This document shows, in pieces, positions 20,512 through 30,060 of a stretch of DNA of 64,000 nucleotides (position 1 is the stretch's first letter; each line of letters opens with the position of its first letter). Made by a program: the position numbers and the translations under genes. The DNA comes from Candidatus Flexifilum breve (lineage in GTDB: Bacteria > Chloroflexota > Anaerolineae > Aggregatilineales > Phototrophicaceae), in NCBI GenBank assembly GCA_016717205.1, contig JADKGC010000006.1:372001-436000 (forward strand), read 5' to 3'. The notes below the pieces were generated by a model, which was not told the origin of the DNA, ran no database searches, and saw only the letters and a list, made by a program, of their open reading frames with translations.

Positions 20512-21693
20512 ATGATCGAAACGGTTGCTACGCCGCAGGGATTGATCATTGGCCTCGTGTGCGGGTTGGTGCCGCTGGCCGCGGGCGCGCGCTACCGTCA
20601 ATGGCGCGCCGGGATTCTCGGCTTTGTCGCGTGTGCCCTGAGCGGCTTTGGCTGCGGCATCCTCGGCGGCCTGCCGATGATTGTGCTGAGTTACGCGGTC
20701 GTGCTGAGTTATGCGCATGTGAACCGGCAGGATCCGTTCACCTCGCGGGCGGCACTCTCCGACATCACGTTTGAAGAAACGCGCCTCGAAAGTGTTCAGC
20801 GGCGCTTGGCGGGCTTGGGGCGCGGGATTCGTTCGTTCCTCGTCGCTTTGACGCGCAACCGCGCGGGCTTCCTCGGCTTCTGCGGGATTATGTTTTTCCT
20901 GCTCGTGTCGACCTTCGGACCTTTGTTCATCGAGTATGACGGCGCGACCCATACCGACCGCCGCCAGCCGGGCGCGCTGGCACTGGTCGCGCCGCCGAGC
21001 TACGAGTTTCCGCTCGGGCTGGACTGGAAAGGGCGCGATGTGCTGTCGCACATGGTGTGGGGCGGGCAGCGCCTGATCTTCACGTCGATTGAAGCGGGCT
21101 TGCTCGCGACAGCCATCGCGGTCATCCTCGGGGCGGCGGCGGGCTTGCTCGGCGGGGTCGTCGATCAGGTCTTGGGGACGATTGCCAACTTCATCCTGAC
21201 GATTCCTGCCTTCCCCTTGCTCATTGTGCTGGCGGCGCTCATCAATTTTGACAGCGATTTTATGCTGGCGGTGATATTCGCCGTGCTCAACTGGCCAACG
21301 CTGATGCGAGCAGTGCGTGCTCAGGTGTTGAGTCTGCGCGAGCGGGATTATGTGCAGGCGGCATTTGCGCTCGATCTCGGGCTGTGGCACATCATCACGC
21401 GGGAAGTCTTCCCGAACATGGTCAGCTATGTCGCCGTGAACCTGATCTTCACGATCCGCGTCGCCATGTACTCGATTGTAGGGTTGGTGTTCCTCGGTCT
21501 GGTGCCGCTGCGTGAACCGGACTGGGCGGTGATGATCTTCACCGGGCGGCAGCAGGGCGTGTTGTTCCTGCCGCAGGCGGCGGGCATGCTGCTCTCGCCG
21601 ATCATCGCGATTGCGCTGTTCCAATTGTCGCTGGTGCTGTTCACTCGCTCCCTCGAAGAAGTCTTCAATCCGCGTCTGCGCACGGGGCTGTAA
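20512..21693 (+). CDS. ABC transporter permease, DppC/OppC type
   Basis: The 393-residue protein has an N-terminal extension with two hydrophobic helices (LIIGLVCGLVPLA and a Gly-rich one) not found in classical DppC. The standard domain follows: first DppC helix after RNRAGFLGF, FPLGLDWKGRDVLSHMVWG, and the EAA loop RERDYVQAAFALDLG. The NPRLR C-terminus is typical. Its stop abuts the ATPase start with no gap. The extra helices give about eight membrane segments. Confidence 0.88.
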   Translation: MIETVATPQGLIIGLVCGLVPLAAGARYRQWRAGILGFVACALSGFGCGILGGLPMIVLSYAVVLSYAHVNRQDPFTSRAALSDITFEETRLESVQRRLAGLGRGIRSFLVALTRNRAGFLGFCGIMFFLLVSTFGPLFIEYDGATHTDRRQPGALALVAPPSYEFPLGLDWKGRDVLSHMVWGGQRLIFTSIEAGLLATAIAVILGAAAGLLGGVVDQVLGTIANFILTIPAFPLLIVLAALINFDSDFMLAVIFAVLNWPTLMRAVRAQVLSLRERDYVQAAFALDLGLWHIITREVFPNMVSYVAVNLIFTIRVAMYSIVGLVFLGLVPLREPDWAVMIFTGRQQGVLFLPQAAGMLLSPIIAIALFQLSLVLFTRSLEEVFNPRLRTGL

Positions 21694-22710
21694 ATGAGCG
21701 TTGTCCTTGATGTTCAAGACCTATCCATCAGCTATTTAGCGCAGCGCGGACGTGTGCGCGCCGTCAGTCACGTCTCCTTTCAACTGCACGAAGGCGAAAC
21801 CCTCGCCTTGATCGGGGAGAGCGGCTGCGGTAAGTCGACGCTCAACCTCGGCCTGATTCGCCAGCTCCCCAAAACGGCCAGCATCGACAGCGGGCGCGTG
21901 AACTATACGTACCGGGACGGCAAGCAGATCGATGTGCTGAAGTTGAGCGACCGCCAGATGCGCCGCTACCTGTGGACAGAATGTTCGATGGTGTTTCAGG
22001 GCGCGCTCAATTCGCTCAACCCGGTGATTCGTATCCGCGATATGGTGAGTGATACGGCGGCGGCGCACGGTATGAGCGGGTCGGAAGCGCGTAAGCGGGC
22101 GCTCAAGCTGTTTGAGCAGGTGCGGCTCGACCCGGCGCGCGTCTACAACGCGTATCCGCACGAATTGAGCGGCGGTATGCGCCAGCGTGTGCTGCTCGCC
22201 CTGAGTCTCTTGCTGCGCCCACAAATTGTGATTATGGATGAGCCGACCACGGCGGTCGATATTCTCACGCAGCGGTCGATCCTCGAAGTGTTGAAGGTGC
22301 TGCGCGCCGAACTTAACTTCAGCGTGATCTTCATCAGTCACGATCTCGCGGTGGCGGCGGAAATTGCCGATACAGTTGCGACGATGTACGCGGGCGAAAT
22401 CGTGGAAATCGGCGGGGTGAACGATGTGTTCTACCGGTCGCGCCATGCCTACACGCTGAGTTTGCTCAATGCCGCGCCGCGTTTGAGCGCGAAAACCGAA
22501 GCACTCTCCAGCATTCCCGGCAGCCCGCCCGATTTGATCGAACCGCCCCGCGGCTGCAAGTTTCATCCGCGCTGCGCCTTTGCAACTGATCGCTGCCAGG
22601 TCGATGTGCCGCCGCTGGTCGATTACGGAGCAGATCAATGGGCGGCGTGCCATGAAGCGGAACAGGTGATCGTGGCGGCAGAAGCGACGCGGAAGGTGGA
22701 TACGCTGTGA
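21694..22710 (+). CDS. ABC transporter ATP-binding protein, OppD type
   Basis: Walker A is GESGCGKS, the signature LSGGMRQRV, Walker B VIMDEPTTAVD, and the H-loop ISHD. The C-terminal oligopeptide-transporter extension contains the CKFHPRCAFATDRC cysteine motif seen in OppD/F proteins, some of which bind an Fe-S cluster. The Q-loop region has the OppD-specific FQGALNSLNPV. The 338 residues are of family length. The stop overlaps the start of the partner ATPase by 4 bp. Confidence 0.93.
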   Translation: MSVVLDVQDLSISYLAQRGRVRAVSHVSFQLHEGETLALIGESGCGKSTLNLGLIRQLPKTASIDSGRVNYTYRDGKQIDVLKLSDRQMRRYLWTECSMVFQGALNSLNPVIRIRDMVSDTAAAHGMSGSEARKRALKLFEQVRLDPARVYNAYPHELSGGMRQRVLLALSLLLRPQIVIMDEPTTAVDILTQRSILEVLKVLRAELNFSVIFISHDLAVAAEIADTVATMYAGEIVEIGGVNDVFYRSRHAYTLSLLNAAPRLSAKTEALSSIPGSPPDLIEPPRGCKFHPRCAFATDRCQVDVPPLVDYGADQWAACHEAEQVIVAAEATRKVDTL

Positions 22711-23750
22711 TCAATCGCAATGGGAAAGCCGACCACAAGTCGAAGCCACCCGTCATCGAACTACGCGGCGTGTCCCGGTCGTTCGTCAAAGATCGCCAGA
22801 ATATCCCCGTGCTCCAAGACATCAATCTGACAGTCGGCCAGCAAGAGATCATCTGCCTCGTCGGCGAAAGCGGCTGCGGCAAGACGACGACGGGCAAAAT
22901 CATCTCCGGTTTGCTTGACCCGAGCGGCGGTGATCTGCTGATTGATGGGCGGACGCTGGAGGAGTACAACCCGAAAGAGCGTAAACTCATCCGGCGCGAG
23001 ATGCAGATTGTGCATCAAGATCCGTTCGCTTCGCTCAACCCGGCGCACACCATCGGCGACATCCTCAGTTTTCCGCTCAAGCGCCATCGGATGGTCAACG
23101 GGGGGGCGGCACTGCGTCGCCGCATCTGGGAACTGCTCACGATGGTCGATCTGACGCCGCCGGGGGATATTGTCGGCAAATACCCGCATCAGTTGAGCGG
23201 TGGGCAGCGACAGCGGGTGAGCATCGCCCGCGCCTTGACCGTGCAGCCGCGCCTGATCGTCGCGGATGAAGCGGTGAGCATGGTCGATGTGAGCATCCGC
23301 ATCAGCTTGCTGAAGATGCTGCACGATTTACGCGACCGTCTGGGGCTCTCCATCGTGTTCATTACGCATGATCTGGCGCTGGCGAAGTATTTCGCGTGGG
23401 ATGGGCGCATCGCGGTGATGTATCTGGGGCGGATCGTCGAAATTGGGCGGACGCCGGATGTGATCGCTAACCCCGCACATCCATACACGCGCGCGCTGCT
23501 GGCTGCCGTGCCGGAAGCCGACCCCGACCTGACGCGCCACAAGCAGGCACTGCGCTTGCGCTCGGATGATATTCCGAGCCTGACGGCGATTCCGCGCGGC
23601 TGCGCATTTCATCCGCGCTGCCCGTACTTCGTGCCGGGCGTGTGCGATGTCGACGTGCCGCCGCTGCAGCCCGCGCCGGATCACCCACAGGCCGTGGCGT
23701 GCATCCCCTTACAGCAGGGAAAACTTGAACTATGGCAGCCGACGCCCTAG
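22707..23750 (+). CDS. ABC transporter ATP-binding protein, OppF type
   Basis: Walker A is GESGCGKTT, signature LSGGQRQRV, and the Walker B equivalent LIVADEAVSMVD. This last reads SMVD where most paralogues have ALDVS. The C-terminal Cys motif (FHPRCPYFVPGVC) is present. It pairs with the preceding OppD-type subunit to make the heterodimeric motor. The 3' end overlaps the following small gene by 19 bp in another frame. Confidence 0.93.
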   Translation: MINRNGKADHKSKPPVIELRGVSRSFVKDRQNIPVLQDINLTVGQQEIICLVGESGCGKTTTGKIISGLLDPSGGDLLIDGRTLEEYNPKERKLIRREMQIVHQDPFASLNPAHTIGDILSFPLKRHRMVNGGAALRRRIWELLTMVDLTPPGDIVGKYPHQLSGGQRQRVSIARALTVQPRLIVADEAVSMVDVSIRISLLKMLHDLRDRLGLSIVFITHDLALAKYFAWDGRIAVMYLGRIVEIGRTPDVIANPAHPYTRALLAAVPEADPDLTRHKQALRLRSDDIPSLTAIPRGCAFHPRCPYFVPGVCDVDVPPLQPAPDHPQAVACIPLQQGKLELWQPTP

Positions 23751-23926
23751 GCGGCTTTTTGCGGCTCGGTTTTATGATTGGCGGCTGTGGGCTGGTCATG
23801 GCCTTCGTTCAGCCGCGTGAAAGCCCACAGTTCGTTTTGAGCGTGTGCAGCGCCGCGCTGGGGCTTGTCTTGGTGGTCGGCACCATCGTTGTGATGCGCC
23901 GGCTCAAAAGTGACGATCAACCCTAA
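23732..23926 (+). CDS. 64-residue two-helix membrane protein
   Basis: Starts at ATG 23732 inside the end of the OppF-type gene. Two hydrophobic helices (about 8-26 and 34-54) are followed by a short basic-then-acidic tail MRRLKSDDQP. I do not recognise the family. The overlap suggests translational coupling to the transporter, and a role as an accessory or unrelated small membrane protein is equally possible. Confidence 0.55.
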   Translation: MAADALGGFLRLGFMIGGCGLVMAFVQPRESPQFVLSVCSAALGLVLVVGTIVVMRRLKSDDQP

Positions 23927-23967
23927 GCAAACGGCGCGACTGAATACAACATAACTAGGAATAAGGC

Positions 23968-25497
23968 ATGGTAAGCACCGAAGTCTTGGTCGGACAAATG
24001 ATGGGCGTCGGTTTTGAAGGGCTGACCCCGCCCGATTATCTGCTGGAATGGCTGCGCGCCGGGCGCGTGGGCACGGTGATCCTGTTCGCGCGCAATATCA
24101 GCACGCCGCAGCAGGTTGCCGCCATGACGCGCGCGCTGCATGAAGCTGCGACCTACGGCGTAATCATCAGCATTGATCAGGAAGGTGGCACGGTCACGCG
24201 CCTGCGGGAAGGCTTCACTGAGTTTCCGTCGGCGATGGCATTGTCGAGCGCTCGCAATGGCGAAGCGCTGGCCGAAGACGTAGGCATCGCGATTGCGGAA
24301 GAACTACGCGCGCTTGGCATCGGCTGGAACTACGCCCCGGTCGTCGATTTGCTCTACAACCTCGACAACCCGTCGCTGAGCACGCGCTCGTATGGTCGTG
24401 ATCCGGAACAGGTCGCGGTGATGGCGTCGGCGTTTGCGCGCGGGGTGCAGCGGGGTGGGGCGGCGGCGTGTGCCAAGCATTTTCCGGGTTTGGGCAACAC
24501 GGCTGTTGACACGCATGTTGACTTGCCTACTCTCGCGACACCCTTGGAGCATGTGCTGGCTTTCGACTTGATCCCCTACCGCGCGGTGATCGGCGCGGGC
24601 ATCGCCTCGATCATGGCAACCCACACGATTTACACCGCGCTCGATCCGGATTACCCGGCGACGCTGTCGCCCATCGTCGCGAAGCGGTTGCTGCGGGAAG
24701 AACTGCACTTTGACGGCGTGATCTCGACCGATTGCATGGAAATGGGCGCGATCACCCGGCACTATGGCGCGGGCGAATCGGCGGTGCTGGCAGCACTGGC
24801 GGGCATGGATTCGATCCTGTTTTCGCACACGCGCACTGTGCAGGAAGCCGCATATGCGGCGGTGCTCGACGCCGTTGTTTCCGGGCGTGTGCCTATGGAT
24901 CTTGTACTCGACGCTAACCGCCGCATGGCTGCGCTCAAAGCCCGGTTCAGCGCCCCGCCCGGTGATCTCGACGTGGTGCGGACGCCGGAACACCTGCGAA
25001 CAGCAGCGGATGCGGCTCGAGCAGGGTTGTGTGTGGTCAAAGCCGGTGCTGCGCTCCCGGTGACGGGCAGCGTGGCACTGGTGGAGTTCGTCTCCACGCT
25101 GAACAGCGGGATAGAAGAAGCGGGCGGCTTGACCGGGCTCGGCAAGGCGCTCGCGGCGCGAATGCCGGACGCGCGCAGCATGACGCTCCCGCCCGGCACA
25201 CCGCTCGATGCGGCGGAAACGCTGGTACGGGCTGCCGACACGGCGGTCATCGCGGTACGGTCGGCGCATCTGCGCCCGGAACTGATCGCGGCGGCGCAGC
25301 AGTTGATTGGCGCAGCGCGGCGGTCGGTCGTCATCTGTTTGCGCAGCCCGTATGACGCGGTAGTGCTCAGCGACGCCGATGCCATTCTGTGCACATTGGG
25401 CGATACGGTGCCGGCGCTTGAAGCGGCAGTTGCGGCACTGGCCGGTGATTTTCAGCCGACGAGCCAGCTGCCGTTTGAACTCAAGGCGGTCACATGA
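23968..25497 (+). CDS. nagZ: beta-N-acetylhexosaminidase, glycoside hydrolase family 3
   Basis: NagZ removes GlcNAc from muropeptides during peptidoglycan recycling. The GH3 barrel shows SIDQEGGTVTRL, the family signature CAKHFPGLGNTAVDTH (general-base His region near residue 175) and the nucleophile Asp in VISTDCMEMGA near residue 254. The 509 residues exceed the 340 of E. coli NagZ: the extra 150 C-terminal residues form the alpha/beta domain seen in Gram-positive and Chloroflexota enzymes. No signal peptide, so cytoplasmic. The stop overlaps the next gene in ATGA, coupling it to NamZ. Confidence 0.9.
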   Translation: MVSTEVLVGQMMGVGFEGLTPPDYLLEWLRAGRVGTVILFARNISTPQQVAAMTRALHEAATYGVIISIDQEGGTVTRLREGFTEFPSAMALSSARNGEALAEDVGIAIAEELRALGIGWNYAPVVDLLYNLDNPSLSTRSYGRDPEQVAVMASAFARGVQRGGAAACAKHFPGLGNTAVDTHVDLPTLATPLEHVLAFDLIPYRAVIGAGIASIMATHTIYTALDPDYPATLSPIVAKRLLREELHFDGVISTDCMEMGAITRHYGAGESAVLAALAGMDSILFSHTRTVQEAAYAAVLDAVVSGRVPMDLVLDANRRMAALKARFSAPPGDLDVVRTPEHLRTAADAARAGLCVVKAGAALPVTGSVALVEFVSTLNSGIEEAGGLTGLGKALAARMPDARSMTLPPGTPLDAAETLVRAADTAVIAVRSAHLRPELIAAAQQLIGAARRSVVICLRSPYDAVVLSDADAILCTLGDTVPALEAAVAALAGDFQPTSQLPFELKAVT

Positions 25498-26630
25498 CGG
25501 TACGGACGGGTATCGAAGGGTTGCGGGACGATGGTTTCGCGGCGTTGGCCGGAAAACGCGTTGGCTTGCTGGCGAACCCGAGCGCCGTGGATCGCGCATT
25601 GCGCTCGACGGTTGATATTCTGCGTGAACACGTTCATCTCGCGGCTTTGTTCAGCCCAGAACACGGTTTTGCCGCTTCCGCCGATCAAGAGAGCATCGAA
25701 TCACACCTTGATCCGCGCACCGGAATTCCCGTGCACAGCCTGTACCGCAACTGGCAGTCGATCCAACCGACGCCCGCGATGCTCGCCGACATTGACGTGC
25801 TCGTGTGCGACCTGCAGGATATCGGCGCGCGTTTCTATACCTATGCGTGGGCGGTGAGTCAGGTCTTGGAAGGGGCAGGCGCAGCGGGTGTTTCGGTCAT
25901 GGTGCTGGATCGACCGAATCCGCTCGGCGGTCGTATTGATGGCCCGGTGCTCGACATGCAGCTCGCCTCAGCGGTCGGACGCGCGCCGATCCCGATTCAG
26001 CATGGGCTGACACTTGGCGAACTCATGCGGTTGTTCAATACGCAGTGGAATCCCACTCCCGCGCAGTTAAGTGTGATTGAATGTCGTAGTTATCATCACG
26101 GTCTGCGTTGGGAAGACACAGGCTTGCCCTTCGTGCCGACTTCGCCGGCAATGGCGCACCTCGACACGGTGTACCAATATCCGGGCGCGTGTCTGGTCGA
26201 GGGGACGAACCTGAGCGAGGGCCGTGGCACCGCGCTGCCATTCGAGATCGTCGGCGCGCCCTTCATCGACCCGTACCCGCTGATCGCCGAACTTGAAAAA
26301 TCCGGCCTGCGCGGCGTTGCATTTCGCCCGCACAGCTTCCAGCCGTCGAGCAGCAAGTTCGCCGGCGAAGTCTGTCAGGGGATACAGGTGCATCGGTTGG
26401 ATGATGGTTTTCGCCCGTTGCCAGTGTGGATCAGTGTCATAAGCGCGATTCGGCATCGCTATCCCAATCAATTTGAATGGAACACGTCATTCTTCGATAA
26501 GCTCGCCGGAAATTCGACGCTGCGCCAGCAGATCGATGTGGGCGAGTCGGCGGATCAGATTGTCGACTCGTGGGGTGACGCTTTGGTCGCCTTTGACAGC
26601 CTGCGGCGTGCGGCGCTGCTTTACCCGTGA
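25494..26630 (+). CDS. namZ: exo-beta-N-acetylmuramidase (DUF1343, GH171)
   Basis: NamZ cleaves terminal MurNAc from peptidoglycan chains and works stepwise with NagZ. The 378-residue protein carries the DUF1343 motifs LLANPSAV, LFSPEHGF, VCDLQDIGARFYTY, DRPNPLGG, LVEGTNLSEGRGT and PHSFQPSSSKF. It has no signal peptide, so substrate must enter the cell, which fits the importer upstream. Start ATG overlaps nagZ by 4 bp. This is the last gene of the transcription unit, 25 bp before a hairpin. Confidence 0.9.
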   Translation: MTVRTGIEGLRDDGFAALAGKRVGLLANPSAVDRALRSTVDILREHVHLAALFSPEHGFAASADQESIESHLDPRTGIPVHSLYRNWQSIQPTPAMLADIDVLVCDLQDIGARFYTYAWAVSQVLEGAGAAGVSVMVLDRPNPLGGRIDGPVLDMQLASAVGRAPIPIQHGLTLGELMRLFNTQWNPTPAQLSVIECRSYHHGLRWEDTGLPFVPTSPAMAHLDTVYQYPGACLVEGTNLSEGRGTALPFEIVGAPFIDPYPLIAELEKSGLRGVAFRPHSFQPSSSKFAGEVCQGIQVHRLDDGFRPLPVWISVISAIRHRYPNQFEWNTSFFDKLAGNSTLRQQIDVGESADQIVDSWGDALVAFDSLRRAALLYP

Positions 26631-26654
26631 ACGGACAGCCTGACCATTCATTTC

Positions 26655-26683
26655 AGCGGGTGAGCAATGAAGGCTCACCTGCT
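26655..26683 (+). terminator. hairpin after namZ
   Basis: An 11-bp stem with one G.T pair (AGCGGGTGAGC against GCTCACCTGCT) and a 7-nt loop, 25 bp after the namZ stop. The U-tract is weak, so it could also just stabilise the transcript end. The rest of the 255-bp gap to the next gene shows nothing else I can name. Confidence 0.5.
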
Positions 26684-26885
26684 CTGGGTTCTGCTGCTCG
26701 ACCCCGCTAGCGAACGGACTGACTCGCGTTTAGTGGACAGTCAGCTTGTCACGGGCGAAACGTTGTGCAAAATCAGCCGTGTGAGTGACGAATCGACATC
26801 ACCCCGACACACGATACACATCATTTCTACACATCTTCGCTCTATCGTAGAGCCAACTTGAACGGAACTACACGGGTGAAAAATC

Positions 26886-27593
26886 GTGAACGCAAAACGG
26901 ATGGTTATCGTATTGGTCGTGCTGGCCGCCGTGCTGGCGCTCGGTTTGACGGCAGTATCGGCGCAAATGGGTAACGGTCGCGGTGGACAAGGCGGTAACG
27001 GTGCTGGTGCTGGCAATGGCAACCAGAATGCTCAGCAAACAGGAACGGGCAATCAACTGATGGAGCAGAACGCCGCGCAGAATGAGACCGGGCCGCTGGA
27101 TGGGACGGGCAATCAGTTTGGTCAGCGTGGTGGCAACCCGGATGCTGGGATGAATGGTGGCGGTTTCATGCTCAACCTGCCGGATGGCGTGGTCGATGAA
27201 CTGCCGGAAGACACGGTCGCGCTCATGCTCGATGGGTGGCTGGACGAACAGCACGCCTATGCCGTCTACACGGCGGTGATCGCCCAGTTCGGCGACGTGC
27301 GCCCCTTCACCAACATTCTGAGCAGTGAAGCGCAGCACATCGCCGCGTGGGAAACGCTCTTCGAACGCTATGGCATTGCTGTGCCGGAAGTTCCCGGCTT
27401 CGATGTGCCTGCATTCGCCTCGCTCGCCGACGCCTGCGCGCTGGGTGCAGCGGCGGAAGTGGCCAACTTTGACCTGTATGACTCGATGCTGGCGGCGTTC
27501 GAAGCGTACCCGGATCTGACGTACGTCGCCGAAGCTCTGCGTGATGCCTCGGAATACATGCACCTGAGCGCTTTCGAGAACTGTGCCAGCTAA
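26886..27593 (+). CDS. secreted DUF2202 ferritin-like protein
   Basis: A signal peptide ends in AVSAQ. Residues 24-95 are a low-complexity Gly/Asn/Gln segment. Residues about 100-230 are the DUF2202 four-helix domain, with acidic and His residues spaced as in ferritin-like di-iron proteins (DEQHAY, SEAQHIAAWETLFERYG, AAEVANFDLYD, DASEYMHLSAFENC). Starts at GTG 26886. The family may bind a di-iron centre, but no activity is established. A terminator follows at 27620. Confidence 0.8.
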   Translation: MNAKRMVIVLVVLAAVLALGLTAVSAQMGNGRGGQGGNGAGAGNGNQNAQQTGTGNQLMEQNAAQNETGPLDGTGNQFGQRGGNPDAGMNGGGFMLNLPDGVVDELPEDTVALMLDGWLDEQHAYAVYTAVIAQFGDVRPFTNILSSEAQHIAAWETLFERYGIAVPEVPGFDVPAFASLADACALGAAAEVANFDLYDSMLAAFEAYPDLTYVAEALRDASEYMHLSAFENCAS

Positions 27594-27619
27594 CCGCACA
27601 CAACCGCTCCAAGATGTCG

Positions 27620-27645
27620 GGACGAGGTTATGCCTCGTCCTTTTT
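27620..27645 (+). terminator. rho-independent terminator of the DUF2202 gene
   Basis: A perfect 8-bp stem GGACGAGG/CCTCGTCC, 5-nt loop, and then TTTTT. Confidence 0.85.
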
Positions 27646-27763
27646 GTTTCCGCTTGATGCTCATCCCCTACACAACCGCGACACGCGACCCACACAACCT
27701 CTACACAACTTCCCGGCATGCTTGGCACATTGAACCGAAACTTAGTGCACAAGGATGTCCATC

Positions 27764-28636
27764 ATGGTCAAGAAACTCATCGTCGGACTGCTGCTCATCA
27801 CCGTCATCGGGAGCGTGGGCGTTGCTCTGCTCAGTCAGCCGAGCGCGGTCACGCCAGATACAGCGACTGCCACTCCGACGCATGTTCCCCAAGGCGGACA
27901 AAATGGACAGGGTCGGCAGCCGGAAGTCACCCGCGAACCGGTTAATCAAGCGGTGAGCAGCGTCGGTGATGTGTGGAGCGGCAGCGGCACCATCCTCGAG
28001 CTCACGGCGGTCGGTATGACGCTGGAACTGGCAGACGGGGGCGACATCTTCATCGAACTGGGACCGGAAAGCTACTGGAGCGCACAGGGCGTGACGCTGC
28101 TGGCAGGCGCACAGGTCACCGTGGACGGCTTTTTCAATGGGACGGATTATCACGCTCGGGCGGTCACGACGAGCGGCGGCGCGGTGCTGACCGTGCGTGA
28201 CGAAGCCGGATCGCCGCTGTGGTCAGGCGGCAACGGCGAGGGTTCAAACGGTGGTCAGGGCGAAGTGCAAATCCCGGCGGATCAATGGGTGACGGTCGAA
28301 GGCACAGTGACGGCACTCACCAACAATGGCTTGATCCTGCAAACGATGGACGGCGCGGCGCTCACCGTGTCGTTCGGGCGGGCGGATTTCTGGCAACAGC
28401 AGACGGTGACGTTTGCGGTTGGGGATGCGATCTCGATGCTCGGCTTCTGGCAGGGCGAGCAGTTCAGTCCCGGTCAGGTGACGAAGACGGCGACGGGCGA
28501 ACGTATCCTGCTGCGTGACCCGAACGGTCGCCCGCTGTGGGCGGGGCCCGGTCGCGGTCAGGGCAACGGGAATGGTGGAAACGGCGGACAGGGAACGCAC
28601 GTCACGCCGGAAGCTACCGCGATGCCTTCCGCCTAA
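27764..28636 (+). CDS. secreted/anchored DUF5666-type protein
   Basis: An N-terminal hydrophobic helix (VKKLIVGLLLITVIGSVGV) is followed by a Thr/Pro-rich linker and two OB-like beta repeats (about 65-145 and 170-250), each ending in the matching phrase (V/L)RDxxGxPLW(S/A)G. Gly/Asn-rich stretches link the repeats and form the C-terminus. AAGGA at 27751-27755 selects ATG 27764 over 27755. DUF5666 function is unknown. It sits 23 bp before cytochrome b and is probably in the same operon. Confidence 0.7.
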   Translation: MVKKLIVGLLLITVIGSVGVALLSQPSAVTPDTATATPTHVPQGGQNGQGRQPEVTREPVNQAVSSVGDVWSGSGTILELTAVGMTLELADGGDIFIELGPESYWSAQGVTLLAGAQVTVDGFFNGTDYHARAVTTSGGAVLTVRDEAGSPLWSGGNGEGSNGGQGEVQIPADQWVTVEGTVTALTNNGLILQTMDGAALTVSFGRADFWQQQTVTFAVGDAISMLGFWQGEQFSPGQVTKTATGERILLRDPNGRPLWAGPGRGQGNGNGGNGGQGTHVTPEATAMPSA

Positions 28637-28659
28637 ACTGACAACCCGGAGACTTGATT

Positions 28660-30060
28660 ATGACTGACAACCTCGATCCCCGACCTGAAGACCTGAAACA
28701 GCGCGTGTGGGAGTCCATCCAGCGGGATGAACTCCCGCCCAAAGATGATCGCGGGCGGATGCGCGTAGTGATGAACAACCTGATCCTGCATCTGCATCCG
28801 AGCAAAGTCGCCAAGCCGACGCTCAAATTCACCTATACATGGGGACTCGGTGGGCTGGCGCTGCTGCTGGTGGCGCTCCTCTCGCTCACAGGCGTGATGC
28901 TGATGTTTGTGTACACACCATCGCCGGAATTCGCCTATCAGGACATGCTCAACCTGCAAACCGAAGTCTGGTTCGGGCAGTTGATCCGCAATCTGCACCA
29001 CTGGAGCGGCAACCTGCTCGTAATCGTGGCGTTTTTGCACCTGCTGCGCGTGTTCTTCACGGGCGGGTTCAAGACACCGCGTGAGTTCAACTGGATTTTA
29101 GGGGTTGGGCTGCTGCTGCTGGTCGTCGGCGCGAACTTCACGGGCTATCTCCTCCCGTGGGATCAACTGGCATACTGGGCGGTAACGGTCGGCTCCAGCC
29201 TGTTGAGCTATGTTCCGCTGATTGGTGAGCCGCTGCGCAACTTCCTGCTCGGCGGACCGGAGGTCGGCGCGGCGACGCTCACCAACTTTTATGGGCTGCA
29301 TGTGGCGATCATCCCGCTCACGTTGATGGGGATCGTCTCGTTCCACATCTGGCGCGTGCGCAAAGATACGCTCACCATCCCACACAAGCTGGATGGCGCA
29401 GTCGATGGATCGAACGGCAATCAGGTTGAGAAAGTCACAACGCTGCCGCATCTCGTCTCGCGTGAAATCGTCTTCGCGCTGGTGATGACGGGCGTGATCC
29501 TGCTCTGGTCGGTGTGGGTGAATGCCCCGCTCGAAGCCGCCGCCAACCCGGATCACAGCCCTAACCCCGCCAAAGCCGCCTGGTATTTCATGGGCTTACA
29601 AGAACTCCTGCTGCATTTTCATCCCGTGTTCGGCGCGATCATCATCCCAGCGTTAGGGTTAGGGGCGCTGGTGCTGCTGCCGTATCAACGCTTTGATCTG
29701 AGTGCCGAGGGCGTGTGGTTCCGCTCCGCCAAAGGGCGGCGCATGGCGCTGGTGGGCGCGCTGACCGCGTTGATCGCCGTGCCGCTGCTCGTCGTCTTCG
29801 ATGAATACGGACTCGATCTGCCGGGAATGCTGCCCAGTCTGCCGACGCTCATCAGCAACGGCTGGATTCCGCTGGCGGCGCTGCTGCTGCTCGTGATCGG
29901 CTACTACGACGGGATGAAGCGGCTGTTCAAAGCGACAGCGTGTGAAACCCGGCAAAGTGTGTTCGTGCTGCTGGTCGTGTCGTTCATCGTGCTGACGGTG
30001 ATTGGCGTGGCGTTTCGGGGTGAAGGTATGGCGTTGATGCTCCCGTGGGAGGTGCTGTGA
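28660..30060 (+). CDS. cytochrome b of a bc-type quinol oxidising complex
   Basis: This is a fused b6/subunit IV-like cytochrome b of 466 residues with about eight membrane helices. Two His pairs ligate the b haems (HHWSGNLLVIVAFLHLLRVF and HVAIIPLTLMGIVSFHIWR). The Qo-site motif is PAKAAWYF, where mitochondrial proteins read PEWY. The N-terminal 60 residues are a soluble extension. I start at ATG 28660, with GGAG nine bases upstream. Rieske and cytochrome c genes follow with overlapping codons, so this is a quinol:cytochrome c oxidoreductase operon. Confidence 0.92.
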   Translation: MTDNLDPRPEDLKQRVWESIQRDELPPKDDRGRMRVVMNNLILHLHPSKVAKPTLKFTYTWGLGGLALLLVALLSLTGVMLMFVYTPSPEFAYQDMLNLQTEVWFGQLIRNLHHWSGNLLVIVAFLHLLRVFFTGGFKTPREFNWILGVGLLLLVVGANFTGYLLPWDQLAYWAVTVGSSLLSYVPLIGEPLRNFLLGGPEVGAATLTNFYGLHVAIIPLTLMGIVSFHIWRVRKDTLTIPHKLDGAVDGSNGNQVEKVTTLPHLVSREIVFALVMTGVILLWSVWVNAPLEAAANPDHSPNPAKAAWYFMGLQELLLHFHPVFGAIIIPALGLGALVLLPYQRFDLSAEGVWFRSAKGRRMALVGALTALIAVPLLVVFDEYGLDLPGMLPSLPTLISNGWIPLAALLLLVIGYYDGMKRLFKATACETRQSVFVLLVVSFIVLTVIGVAFRGEGMALMLPWEVL

